Shown in pieces: positions 18,436 to 25,940 of a DNA stretch of 64,000 nucleotides (position 1 is its first letter; each line of letters starts with the position of its first letter). Location of the stretch: positions 20,111-84,110 of the IMG/VR virus record IMGVR_UViG_3300011113_000238, one strand, 5' to 3'. The notes under the pieces were generated by a model. That model did not search any database and was not told the DNA's origin. It saw nothing but the letters and a program-made list of their open reading frames with translations. The DNA is from a virus. Position numbers and translations under genes: made by a program.

Positions 18436-18896
18436 AACCAATCGTGATGCTTAGTCCTAACTTCAGTTTACAGGAGTTTACAGCCTCTCAATCAGCGTTA
18501 CGCAGGGGTATATCCAACGAACCTTCTGCGGAGGCTCTACAGTGCCTCAGAGAGCTTGTAATCAACCTTCTGCAACCGCTGAGAGAGCGCATCGGTAAAC
18601 CTTTTACGATTACGAGTGGTTATCGCTCACTTGAACTGAATAAAGCAGTTGGTGGTAGCAAAACATCTCAGCATAACAATGGTCAAGCAGTTGACTTTGT
18701 TGTGGAGGGTTTGACTCCTTTTGAAGTGTGTCAGATTATTGCAACATCCGGTCTTGACTTTGATCAGTTGATATATGAGGGTACGTGGGTTCATGTATCG
18801 TATAATAAAGGTAAGAACCGCAGGCAGCTACTCACTGCAGTATTCAAGGATGGTCAACCGACGACTTATATTCAAGGCTTAGTTAATAAGCCATAA
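18432..18896 (+). CDS. Endolysin, peptidase M15 family
   Basis: 154 residues. FSLQEFTASQSALRRGISNE, TSGYRSLELNKAVGGSKTSQ, HNNGQAVDF (zinc His and Asp) and WVHVSYNKGKNRRQ (second zinc His) are the M15_3 peptidase motifs. It cleaves peptide cross-links or the L-Ala-D-Glu bond of peptidoglycan. No signal peptide, so it needs the holin encoded just upstream. Last plus-strand gene of this block. Confidence 0.88.
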   Translation: MKPIVMLSPNFSLQEFTASQSALRRGISNEPSAEALQCLRELVINLLQPLRERIGKPFTITSGYRSLELNKAVGGSKTSQHNNGQAVDFVVEGLTPFEVCQIIATSGLDFDQLIYEGTWVHVSYNKGKNRRQLLTAVFKDGQPTTYIQGLVNKP

Positions 18897-18903
18897 ACGA
18901 ACG

Positions 18904-18955
18904 AAGCCCCTAGAAGGTAGCCATTGCTGGTTATCCTCTAGGGGCTTTTCTTTTA
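18904..18955. terminator. Two-way terminator between convergent operons
   Basis: 11-bp perfect stem AAGCCCCTAGA / TCTAGGGGCTT with a 22-base loop. The plus side is followed by TTCTTTTATTT. It separates the lysis block (plus) from the thioredoxin/RNR block (minus), whose last gene ends at 18957. Confidence 0.85.
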
Positions 18956-18956
18956 T

Positions 18957-19199
18957 TTAACTCAGGAATTCCTGAAGTTGAGCACTAGTCTTAGCTCCAG
19001 TAGCTCGTTTAATTTCAGTTCCGTTTTCTTCGAGTACCATTGTAGGTACACCTCGGATTCCGTAGTCCTTTGCCAACTGAGGGTCAGTGTCAATATCTAC
19101 AAAGACAAGGTTAGCTGACAATGCAGTAGCTGCGATTGCGGCTTTGAGAGGTTTGCAATTAACGCACCAAGTGGCGCTGAATACTTTTAGTTCTTTCAT
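18957..19199 (-). CDS. Thioredoxin/glutaredoxin-like protein
   Basis: 80 residues with active site SATWCVNCKPLKAA near the N-terminus, cis-Pro motif GVPTMVL and the thioredoxin fold pattern LVFVDIDTDPQLAKDYGIRG. It most likely re-reduces the phage ribonucleotide reductase encoded next to it. Start ATG preceded by AAAGGAATTAA. Active-site spacing CxxC is intact. Confidence 0.85.
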   Translation of the reverse strand: MKELKVFSATWCVNCKPLKAAIAATALSANLVFVDIDTDPQLAKDYGIRGVPTMVLEENGTEIKRATGAKTSAQLQEFLS

Positions 19200-19216
19200 T
19201 TAATTCCTTTATGAAT

Positions 19217-19232
19217 AAGCCCCGAAGGGCTT
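19217..19232 (-). terminator. Hairpin between nrdA and the thioredoxin gene
   Basis: AAGCCC / GGGCTT with CGAA (plus strand) loop. On the minus strand it follows the nrdA stop and precedes TATT, so it probably attenuates transcription into the thioredoxin gene. Confidence 0.65.
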
Positions 19233-19238
19233 TGTTAG

Positions 19239-21944
19239 TTACTGGCAAGCCTCACATTCAGAACCTTTACTGGCTTGTACACCAGCTTGAGTATGAACGT
19301 AATACAGCGCTAGTACGTTCGGATCAGCAAACGCTTCCTCGTGTACTTCTGCGATCCAAGCAGGGTCTTCATCAGCAGCAAAGAACAGGTTCAGTGACTG
19401 CCACTGGTCAACATACGTACTACGTGCGCTTGCCAACCGAAGAACCGCTTTCTGATTAATCTCAAAGGCCGTCTTGAATACTTCCTTCTCTTTATCCGTA
19501 AGCCAAGTCACATGCTGAACCGAACCTTGTGCGTTAGTAATCTCCTGAACGTGCTTACGAGTATACACTCCTTTGGACTTCATCAGTTCAAGTAGCACAG
19601 GATTCAATCTGTCAATTTCACCTGCAGCTGTCATCTGAGTATAACCCATAGCTGGATCAGGATTGATACCTTCTGATACAGAACCAATAAGCAACGATGT
19701 ACTCTTAGTCGGGGCAATAGCAATCAAGTGAGTATTACGCACTCCGTAACCTTTGCACCATTCAGGTTCACCTAGTTCTACGGCAGCATCTGCACTAGCT
19801 TGCTTCGCTTGTTTTGCAATATGCGCTTGGATCTCCTGACTGAGCATATGAGCATCAAATGATTCAAATGATAACCCTTTACTCATAAACAATGTATGCA
19901 CACCACACAGACCTAGACCAAGTGCTCTACTCTTCTCCGTGAACCGAACAGCCTTCTCAAGACCTCGGATACCTTTGGCACGTTCAATAAACTCACCAGC
20001 TACACAATCCAGAAACAATGTAGCCCAGTATACAGCGTCAGTATTCTTCCACTCGTCATATCGGAAAGCATTCATCGAAGAAAGAACGCATGTGTATGTG
20101 TGTTCAGCATCATTAAACAGCATAATTTCCGAGCACTGTCCTGTCAGAATACCATTGAAAACACCCATGTGTCGTTTTGGTTCGGTAAAGCAGTATGTAT
20201 CGTCGTAGCGTCCTTCATCTGTCACTGCTGTGACCTTTACGAACTGAGTACATTCGCGATTGGGACGATGATCTGAAATTTCAAGTCGATGAGGTTTAAA
20301 TCCTAATTCGCTCAAAGTACAAATTCCAGTTTGACCAATCAAGAGTCGATACGCCTTTTGAGTCCAGTATTCACCCATTTCACCAGAGCCATCATTCTTC
20401 GGTAGCAGCTTCCAACCTTCGTCTTTAGCCATTGTAACCTTAGATGACACACCCAATGTCTGTAGCATCATTTGTACTTCCTGCAGAAATACCTTATTTA
20501 TACTACCAACTTGAATACTCTGTGTTTTACCGTTTCTAGTGATTGTCCCATCGCCATCGCAAAGACCCGCAAACCACTCAAGTTTGGACTTGATTGTGTA
20601 ATCTCCACTAGGTACTGTAAACTTTTTAGCCAAGAGCTTACTTGTAGCAATCTCTCGATTCTCGGTTTCCTGCACATACCAGTTATGGAAGATACTCGTA
20701 TCAACAAATTCTTTAAGTTTACGCTTGTCATGATAGAAATAAATCTTTTGCTGCGCACCGTCTACAAAACCTTCGGCACTATACAGACCGTTCTCGTAAG
20801 CATGATCAAATACTTCCTTACCTTCGATAATCGGAAAATCACTTTTAATTAGCTTATCTCCAGCTTTCAGGTCAATAGCTCGTTTTTCAACTGTCCAACG
20901 ATTACCAGAAGTAGGATGACGCATTGCAACGTAGAACTTATGGTAAGGTGTGCATTCCAACTCAAACCCACTGTTAGTACTAACCTTAATCAGTTTTTGG
21001 TTTTCACCAGTCTTACGAACAACAACATTTGAAAACTCCTTACCATTCCACACATTCACCGCTTCGTTCTCAAGATCGGCAATTTGTTGGTAACCTTCAT
21101 CAGTCAAGATCAATGTTTCAGGAGCTACGCACAATTGCGAGTTGTTAATGAACAACCCCTTGTCTACGTACATTTGCGGACGTTTAGCGTTAGCCTTATC
21201 AACAAAGAAGAAGTAACCTTTACCTGTGATCATTTTCAACTTCATTGCCTTTTGGAAACGAGCGATAGCATCAGGGTCTTTGCGGTTAAGTCGATCAATG
21301 AATGTCTGTCTGATTGTCCAACCCAAATTCAGATCATCAGGTTCTGCGTTTGCATGATCTGCTAACTCAAAGAAGTCACCGTGCTCAATATCCAAGTAGC
21401 AAGCCCAAGCACCCCTACGAGCAGTACCTTGTGCGATGTTACGCATAGCATTTACATGCTCTTTGATAATCGGGAGTACACCGCTTGCTTTACCGCCTAC
21501 ACTGATACTAGAACCACGAGGGCGAATATTACTCAGGTCAGTAGCTGTACCAAAACCATATTTAGTTAACATCGCTACTTCGTGAAGGTTACTATAGAAA
21601 CCATCCACAGAATCATCCGCAATTGTACCTGAGCAAGATACAGGCATACCTCGGGTTGTACCCATGTTTGCGAATACTGGAGTACTAGGGGATACCCAAC
21701 CTTTCCATAAAAGCTCAAAGAACTTCGATTCAGCTTGTGCTTCAAACTTAGTACCTTTTAGATGTTTAGCTGCAGTACGTGCGATGCGTTCAAACTGACC
21801 TTTGACAGATCGACCGTGAACTTCGTATTCGTACTTCTCCTTAAACATCTGGAAACCTGCAGTTGTATACCAGTCAGGAACTAGACCTTGTTGTTGTAGT
21901 TGTTTGCGTTCTTCGCTTAGTTTGCGATAAATATTATCAGTCAT
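19239..21944 (-). CDS. nrdA: Ribonucleotide reductase class I large subunit, intein-bearing
   Basis: 901-residue precursor from ATG 21944 (AGGAAAGG before it; an upstream in-frame extension lies inside nrdB). Removing the 332-residue intein leaves about 569 residues, shorter than E. coli NrdA (761) because the ATP-cone is absent. Substrate cysteine in MPVSCSGTIADDS; LSNIRPRGSSISVGGKASG loop; the radical cysteine in QLCSEIML is split by the intein; C-terminal redox pair in GSECEACQ. It reduces NDPs to dNDPs for phage DNA synthesis. The residue two before the radical Cys is Gln where E. coli has Asn437 (NLCLEI). It overlaps nrdB by 8 bp and is followed by thioredoxin. Confidence 0.9.
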   Translation of the reverse strand: MTDNIYRKLSEERKQLQQQGLVPDWYTTAGFQMFKEKYEYEVHGRSVKGQFERIARTAAKHLKGTKFEAQAESKFFELLWKGWVSPSTPVFANMGTTRGMPVSCSGTIADDSVDGFYSNLHEVAMLTKYGFGTATDLSNIRPRGSSISVGGKASGVLPIIKEHVNAMRNIAQGTARRGAWACYLDIEHGDFFELADHANAEPDDLNLGWTIRQTFIDRLNRKDPDAIARFQKAMKLKMITGKGYFFFVDKANAKRPQMYVDKGLFINNSQLCVAPETLILTDEGYQQIADLENEAVNVWNGKEFSNVVVRKTGENQKLIKVSTNSGFELECTPYHKFYVAMRHPTSGNRWTVEKRAIDLKAGDKLIKSDFPIIEGKEVFDHAYENGLYSAEGFVDGAQQKIYFYHDKRKLKEFVDTSIFHNWYVQETENREIATSKLLAKKFTVPSGDYTIKSKLEWFAGLCDGDGTITRNGKTQSIQVGSINKVFLQEVQMMLQTLGVSSKVTMAKDEGWKLLPKNDGSGEMGEYWTQKAYRLLIGQTGICTLSELGFKPHRLEISDHRPNRECTQFVKVTAVTDEGRYDDTYCFTEPKRHMGVFNGILTGQCSEIMLFNDAEHTYTCVLSSMNAFRYDEWKNTDAVYWATLFLDCVAGEFIERAKGIRGLEKAVRFTEKSRALGLGLCGVHTLFMSKGLSFESFDAHMLSQEIQAHIAKQAKQASADAAVELGEPEWCKGYGVRNTHLIAIAPTKSTSLLIGSVSEGINPDPAMGYTQMTAAGEIDRLNPVLLELMKSKGVYTRKHVQEITNAQGSVQHVTWLTDKEKEVFKTAFEINQKAVLRLASARSTYVDQWQSLNLFFAADEDPAWIAEVHEEAFADPNVLALYYVHTQAGVQASKGSECEACQ
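20136..21131 (-). mobile_element. Intein with LAGLIDADG-type endonuclease inside NrdA
   Basis: 332 residues. It starts at Cys (CVAPETLILTDEG, block A) and has a block B-like FELECTPYHKFYVAM. A DOD endonuclease motif (WFAGLCDGDGTI) lies in the middle with a degenerate first copy (ENGLYSAEGFVDG), and it ends MGVFNGILTGQ before +1 Cys. The insertion is exactly before the catalytic radical cysteine, which serves as +1 nucleophile; NrdA is inactive until splicing is complete. The C-terminal residues are Gly-Gln instead of the usual His-Asn, an atypical but plausible splice junction. Confidence 0.88.
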
Positions 21945-22926
21945 TCGTACCTTTCCATGTAAAACCTGTTTCGTCCCAGTTTCTGTTATATTGATTACCC
22001 ACGCCTGAGAAAAAGTCGTTAAACTGATAGTCGTTAATCCCTTTGTAAAACCAGTCAGCAATTGGATTGTATTTCACTTCGTACTCTTTTTCAAATCCCA
22101 ATTGCTTCAAGCATTCATTCACACGACTTTGCACAAAGTTCTCAAGTTGATGCGCAGTGATACCCTTGATTTCACCCTTCTCAAAGATCATCTGGATAAT
22201 CTGACATTCATGCTCATAAATCTTACGAGCAGTTTCACGCACCAATTGTTCTACCTTCGCCTTGCGTTGTGCAATTTGATCATCAGTATAACCTTCGCTC
22301 TTCAGCTTATTCATCTTGTGTTTGAACGCCCATGCTCCACCTGTTGAATGCAGATTTTCATCACGCACGGAGAAGTTGATTCCTCGGACAATGTTCAACA
22401 ACTTGTTCTTACCTTGACTTTGGAAGTGCTTCAGGAAACCAAAGTTGCTATAAAGAATAACACCTTCAACCAAACTAAATGATGCAAGTGAAACTAGGTC
22501 ATCCTCATGATCAATAATCTCACCAACATGCTCAACTCGACTCTTCAGTACTGCGTTATCCACATAGGACATGTAGAACTCAGGGGTATCAATGTGCAGT
22601 AGTTGGTTAATCTTATTGTAGAACGGGGCATGTACTGCTAGTTCAAACATGCTGAACACAGATGCCATACGATGAAACTCAGCACCATCAAACATATTCT
22701 TGAAGCGACCACCCCAGTATTCAGAACCTGCGTGAGTCTCGTAGATACTGAACAACTTGAGAGTAGTGATCACTGCATGTTTCTCAGCTTCCGTCATGTT
22801 GACCAGAATGTCTTGCACGTCTTTCTCTACTTTGATTTCATCAGGTAACCAAAATACCTTCAGTTGTTGATCAGCAAATTCAATCGGTTCTTTATTCTCT
22901 TCAATCGGTAATAGGTATTTTTCCAT
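21937..22926 (-). CDS. nrdB: Ribonucleotide reductase class I small subunit
   Basis: 329 residues, all-helical ferritin-like subunit that makes the tyrosyl/metal cofactor for NrdA. Metal-ligand motifs: YETHAGSEYWGG, FELAVHAPFYNK (Glu, His and candidate radical Tyr), SLVEGVILYSNF, RDENLHSTGG. C-terminal tail ends FTWKGTND, expected to bind NrdA. Length is near the family norm. Overlaps nrdA by 8 bp. Start ATG follows GAAAGATAAG. Confidence 0.9.
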   Translation of the reverse strand: MEKYLLPIEENKEPIEFADQQLKVFWLPDEIKVEKDVQDILVNMTEAEKHAVITTLKLFSIYETHAGSEYWGGRFKNMFDGAEFHRMASVFSMFELAVHAPFYNKINQLLHIDTPEFYMSYVDNAVLKSRVEHVGEIIDHEDDLVSLASFSLVEGVILYSNFGFLKHFQSQGKNKLLNIVRGINFSVRDENLHSTGGAWAFKHKMNKLKSEGYTDDQIAQRKAKVEQLVRETARKIYEHECQIIQMIFEKGEIKGITAHQLENFVQSRVNECLKQLGFEKEYEVKYNPIADWFYKGINDYQFNDFFSGVGNQYNRNWDETGFTWKGTND

Positions 22927-22937
22927 CTTATCTTTCG

Positions 22938-23399
22938 TTATTTAGCCCATTGGGACTCGTCAATCACTGTGTACTTGTCTCTGCTTTCAAGATACTCCTG
23001 AGTATCCGTAGTTTCACTCCTTGAGCGGTACACATCTTCAAGGATTTTACTACCACTGTACTTATCAATCGCTTCTTTGCTGGCATAACCTGAGTTGATC
23101 CATTCAGAGTCTTGTCGGCTTTCACCAACCCAACGACTGCATGTTACGACTTCATTCAAGCGGTTGCGATGTTTGATTGCATCTTGACGTTGATACGGTA
23201 GGGAGGTATCCATGCCCAAACCGTATAGTGTTTTCTTGAAGTTAAACGGATCGTCAGTTTCAAAACTCGCAGTGTAATCAGGGATAGCTCGTGCAAGCTC
23301 TGATTCTGATACGATCACTTGAGCAATGATCATACTGCTTCTTTTCTCTTTGTGAGCCTGAAACCGAGATAGAGTTTCTTTTGATTTTTGTGCTTGCAT
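22938..23399 (-). CDS. Unknown protein leading the nrd operon
   Basis: 153 residues, hydrophilic, with AAGGAGCTT before ATG. Contains SSMIIAQVIVSESELARAIP and a Ser/Arg/Asp-rich C-terminal half (YRSRSETTDTQEYLESRDKY). No family recognised. It is the first gene after the palindrome-flanked promoter at 23433 and is 12 bp upstream of nrdB, so it is co-transcribed with the reductase; a regulatory or accessory role is possible. Confidence 0.55.
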   Translation of the reverse strand: MQAQKSKETLSRFQAHKEKRSSMIIAQVIVSESELARAIPDYTASFETDDPFNFKKTLYGLGMDTSLPYQRQDAIKHRNRLNEVVTCSRWVGESRQDSEWINSGYASKEAIDKYSGSKILEDVYRSRSETTDTQEYLESRDKYTVIDESQWAK

Positions 23400-23432
23400 A
23401 AGCTCCTTAATGGTAATTCATGGTGAGTAAGT

Positions 23433-23476
23433 ATTATACCAGCAGAAGTACAGGAAGTAAAGATAACTTCTGCTGG
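23433..23476 (-). promoter_or_regulatory. nrd operon promoter inside an 11-bp inverted repeat
   Basis: Minus strand: TTTACT (23456-23461), 17-bp spacer, TATAAT (23433-23438). Perfect arms CCAGCAGAAGT (23439-23449) and ACTTCTGCTGG (23466-23476) enclose the -35 box; one arm abuts the -10 box. The layout fits a repressor operator. It could also be a terminator for the gene ending at 23486, but no T-run follows. Confidence 0.6.
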
Positions 23477-23485
23477 TTCTTAGGT

Positions 23486-23683
23486 TCAGAGGTACTTGCG
23501 CTTTTCGATAACAGTTAAATTACCTTCTTCGTCAGTTGTCTCTGTGATGCTACTGGCAGTGTCCTCCTTGTATTTATTGTACATCTTAATCAATTGATTC
23601 ATAATCAGTACGTACATTACAACGATAAGTACAATTTGAGCAATAAGAATAAAGTTACCCATTAGTGCAGTGCTTTCTTCCAA
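23486..23683 (-). CDS. Small single-pass membrane protein
   Basis: 65 residues: a hydrophobic helix at 9-30 (NFILIAQIVLIVVMYVLIMN) followed by a basic-acidic tail (KMYNKYKEDTASSITETTDE). Its start overlaps the end of the dGTP-hydrolase-like gene. Function unknown. Confidence 0.55.
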   Translation of the reverse strand: MEESTALMGNFILIAQIVLIVVMYVLIMNQLIKMYNKYKEDTASSITETTDEEGNLTVIEKRKYL

Positions 23684-24258
23684 AGGTTTTCGTCGTAAGT
23701 TCCATTCGCAATATCTTCCTCAATTTGAGTCTGCAGTCTAAACATCAAGCTAGTGATAGCGCAAGCAAGGTGATAGCAGTTCGTACCTTTAGAATCATCC
23801 TTATCCAAGTCCAAGCGTTCACCTTTCTTAACTGCCATTATGTGACGTTGGGTAGCGTTGTAATAACGGAAGTCAGCATCTGGAACTAACCGCCAGTTCT
23901 CTTGACCGATTGGTTCATTGTAACGCACAGCACCTACTGTCAGAACCTTCACAACCTCTTCCAGAGCGTTTGTAGGTAGCAGAGCATACATTGGCTTACC
24001 TGAGTCGAACTTACGTCCTGTAGAGGGTTCTGGTGACTTTACGGAGGGTTCTTCTGGTGCGTATTGCCATACAGACTCTTCGTCTCTCTCGCACATGAGT
24101 TCTCCACTATCATCTACTAGCGGACTGCAATCGGGAGCGTGTAGCATTATACAATGCTTGCACTGGTTAGGGTCGCCAATTACGGAATCATCTCGTTTAA
24201 TGAAAATGATCTTGCGACCATTCAATTCATTGACATACAGACTCTTTACTTCACTCAT
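23662..24258 (-). CDS. dATP/dGTP diphosphohydrolase-like protein (dGTP_diPhyd_N type)
   Basis: 198 residues from ATG 24258, with AGGAGGG 5-7 bases upstream. The conserved core is GRKFDSGKPMYALLPTNALE, VLTVGAVRYNEPIGQENWR, RYYNATQRHIMAVKKGERLD and SKGTNCYHLACAITSLMFRL, the pattern of the phage dATP/dGTP diphosphohydrolase N-terminal domain family. The first 70 residues add a Cys-rich part (QCKHCIMLHAPDCSP...LMCERD), possibly a metal site. Such enzymes trim dNTPs and help shape the nucleotide pool. Overlaps the MazG-like gene, so the two are coupled. Catalytic activity is inferred. Confidence 0.7.
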   Translation of the reverse strand: MSEVKSLYVNELNGRKIIFIKRDDSVIGDPNQCKHCIMLHAPDCSPLVDDSGELMCERDEESVWQYAPEEPSVKSPEPSTGRKFDSGKPMYALLPTNALEEVVKVLTVGAVRYNEPIGQENWRLVPDADFRYYNATQRHIMAVKKGERLDLDKDDSKGTNCYHLACAITSLMFRLQTQIEEDIANGTYDENLWKKALH

Positions 24259-24751
24259 TGTCACCCTCCTTAATAATCAAACCCAACGGTACAAAAGAAC
24301 TTACATCGTTACTGACGAAGTTACTCGGCTTACGCACCTTGTTGTTAATGTCCTTGAATACAACCAACTCGTAATTAGGATTCTGCTCATAAATAATACC
24401 TACGTCTTTATCAGCGTACATATTCAAAGTATCAATGCAAGTATCAACATCGCTTGTATTAACGAACTTCGTAAGGTTATTGGCAGCCGTAGCTTTCATT
24501 GCACCTAGAGTATCCATCTGAAGTGCATCCAGCATTTGACCAAGACCGGAAGCGGTAACCATAACATCCACGTAACCATCTAGTAGTCCTGTGTGGTTAC
24601 TTGCAAGTAGATCACGTTTAGTTTCGTTAAGTTCCTCCTGAATTAGTTCGATTTGCTCAAGCAAGGATTTCTTTGTTGGTACTCCGTCTTTACCTGCAAT
24701 GGTATTGAAGAGTTGACAATCCTTGATGAAGTCATTGGTTGTGTAGTTCAT
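24251..24751 (-). CDS. MazG-like nucleotide pyrophosphohydrolase
   Basis: 166 residues. LLEQIELIQEELNETKRDLL (EExxE-type metal site) followed by LLDGYVDVMVTASGL (DxxxD) and MKATAANNLTKF is the all-alpha NTP pyrophosphohydrolase pattern seen in phage MazG-like proteins. It would hydrolyse (d)NTPs to monophosphates. Located directly upstream of the dATP/dGTP hydrolase-like gene. Start ATG preceded by AAAGGTAAAT. Confidence 0.7.
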   Translation of the reverse strand: MNYTTNDFIKDCQLFNTIAGKDGVPTKKSLLEQIELIQEELNETKRDLLASNHTGLLDGYVDVMVTASGLGQMLDALQMDTLGAMKATAANNLTKFVNTSDVDTCIDTLNMYADKDVGIIYEQNPNYELVVFKDINNKVRKPSNFVSNDVSSFVPLGLIIKEGDNE

Positions 24752-24776
24752 ATTTACCTTTCTTTAATGTGAGGTG

Positions 24777-24977
24777 TTACTTACCTTTGAAAACTGCGTA
24801 GACTACTCGCGCCAACATAGCAGTAACTACTACTGAAATTAATTGCGGAAGCGTCATGTATTGCTGAATAAAAACCACTACAGACCAAACTGCAGCTACA
24901 ATCACAAGACATGTACAGAGAAACAATGGAAAACTGTCAATTAATACTGCCACTCGAAACGGATTATGTAGTTTCAC
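24777..24977 (-). CDS. Small two-helix membrane protein
   Basis: 66 residues with two hydrophobic helices (FPLFLCTCLVIVAAVWSVVV and LPQLISVVVTAMLARVVYAV) and a basic end (FKGK). Preceded by GGCGTTAAAGTG. First gene after the short leader and hairpin at 25014. Function unknown. Confidence 0.55.
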   Translation of the reverse strand: MKLHNPFRVAVLIDSFPLFLCTCLVIVAAVWSVVVFIQQYMTLPQLISVVVTAMLARVVYAVFKGK

Positions 24978-25013
24978 TTTAACGCCTTTCTAATCTTAAA
25001 ACCTCTAAACAAT

Positions 25014-25065
25014 AAAACCCCTGCGGGTTACGCAGGGATTCTCTAATTATCTAACCTGAATTATA
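25014..25065 (-). terminator. Leader hairpin/terminator just downstream of a TATAAT
   Basis: Minus strand: stem CCCTGCG / CGCAGGG with TAACC loop followed by GTTTTATT (25014-25037). A TATAAT sits 23 bp upstream (25060-25065), with TTCTGA 17 bp further as a weak -35. It can end transcription from the endonuclease/exonuclease operon and also cut transcripts from this local promoter. Confidence 0.7.
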
Positions 25066-25145
25066 TCAGATTTTTGCAGTAGTCAGAAGACTCTTGCGTT
25101 TTTCTTTGCTGTTCAGCACTTGTCGCTTGCGTTAAGCATTGTACC

Positions 25146-25940
25146 TTAAATTTTAAAGTATCCCAACTCTTTTACACGAGTTAGACAATTAAAATTAAGG
25201 AGTGCATTTTCAACTCTTTCAGGAAGTTTACATTGCAACTTTTCGTAAGCATCTTTGATATACATGTCTTTGAATTTAGCATAAATTTCCCATGCTTCAC
25301 TCTCAGATGAACAGCGTCCAATATGCTCCGATTGCCCAGTCACTGTACGTGTAACTTTCACAGCATAAAGATTACGTCCATGATCGTACTGCATTTTAGT
25401 TGCCAACTGGATAGCAATGTTTAATTCATAAGGTAGCAGACAGCACGTATTTTCCGAATAGAGATTGCCCTTTTGGTTAAGTAAATCGCTATCTAGACAA
25501 ACGACTTTGCCTTCTAAATTAGAATCTTGCATCTCTTGTTTAAACCATTTTGCAAACATCTGATAGTTATACCAAAGAGGGTCAACACTAGAACCCGCAT
25601 CACTATAGCACTTAACAGCTCTAGCGTGATCTTCACTATGATTAACACCGTAGCATCTTGATAACATACCGTGCCATTTAACATACTCTAGGGTTTTCTT
25701 GTTATTGACAGAGATAGGATAACCCTCTCCGTGAAAACCTTTACTACAGATAACTGGTCTATACGGGTTAGGAGGATTTCCATCTCGGATATTCACAGTT
25801 CTAGTCTTCACAACACAATCTGGCTCGTCCGTGTAGCTTATGAAAACACTGTCGCAATTATCGTACTTCACGATCTTAAAAGATTCTCCGTATGCTGTGT
25901 GATAAACACGATCAAAATCAGGTTTTAAACGAGCAGGCAT
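25146..25940 (-). CDS. Putative free-standing homing endonuclease (WxxMxxRCY type)
   Basis: 264 residues. The N-terminus (FKIVKYDNCDSVFISYTDEP, TRTVNIRDGNPPNPYRP) and core YVKWHGMLSRCYGVN, VDPLWYNYQMFAKWFKQEM, CLDSDLLNQKGNLYSENTC, LLPYELN follow a family of phage-encoded nucleases often inserted near replication genes. A conserved Asp/His-type active site is expected around LDSDLL. It starts within the last codons of the exonuclease gene (16-bp overlap) and lies at the end of that operon, typical of a homing insertion. Biochemical activity is not established from sequence. Confidence 0.6.
   Translation of the reverse strand: MPARLKPDFDRVYHTAYGESFKIVKYDNCDSVFISYTDEPDCVVKTRTVNIRDGNPPNPYRPVICSKGFHGEGYPISVNNKKTLEYVKWHGMLSRCYGVNHSEDHARAVKCYSDAGSSVDPLWYNYQMFAKWFKQEMQDSNLEGKVVCLDSDLLNQKGNLYSENTCCLLPYELNIAIQLATKMQYDHGRNLYAVKVTRTVTGQSEHIGRCSSESEAWEIYAKFKDMYIKDAYEKLQCKLPERVENALLNFNCLTRVKELGYFKI

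Noticed and set aside
23662-24258. Evidence for a 2-aminoadenine (Z) genome
   Set aside because: The hydrolase family alone is not enough; no PurZ-like adenylosuccinate synthetase is present in the window.
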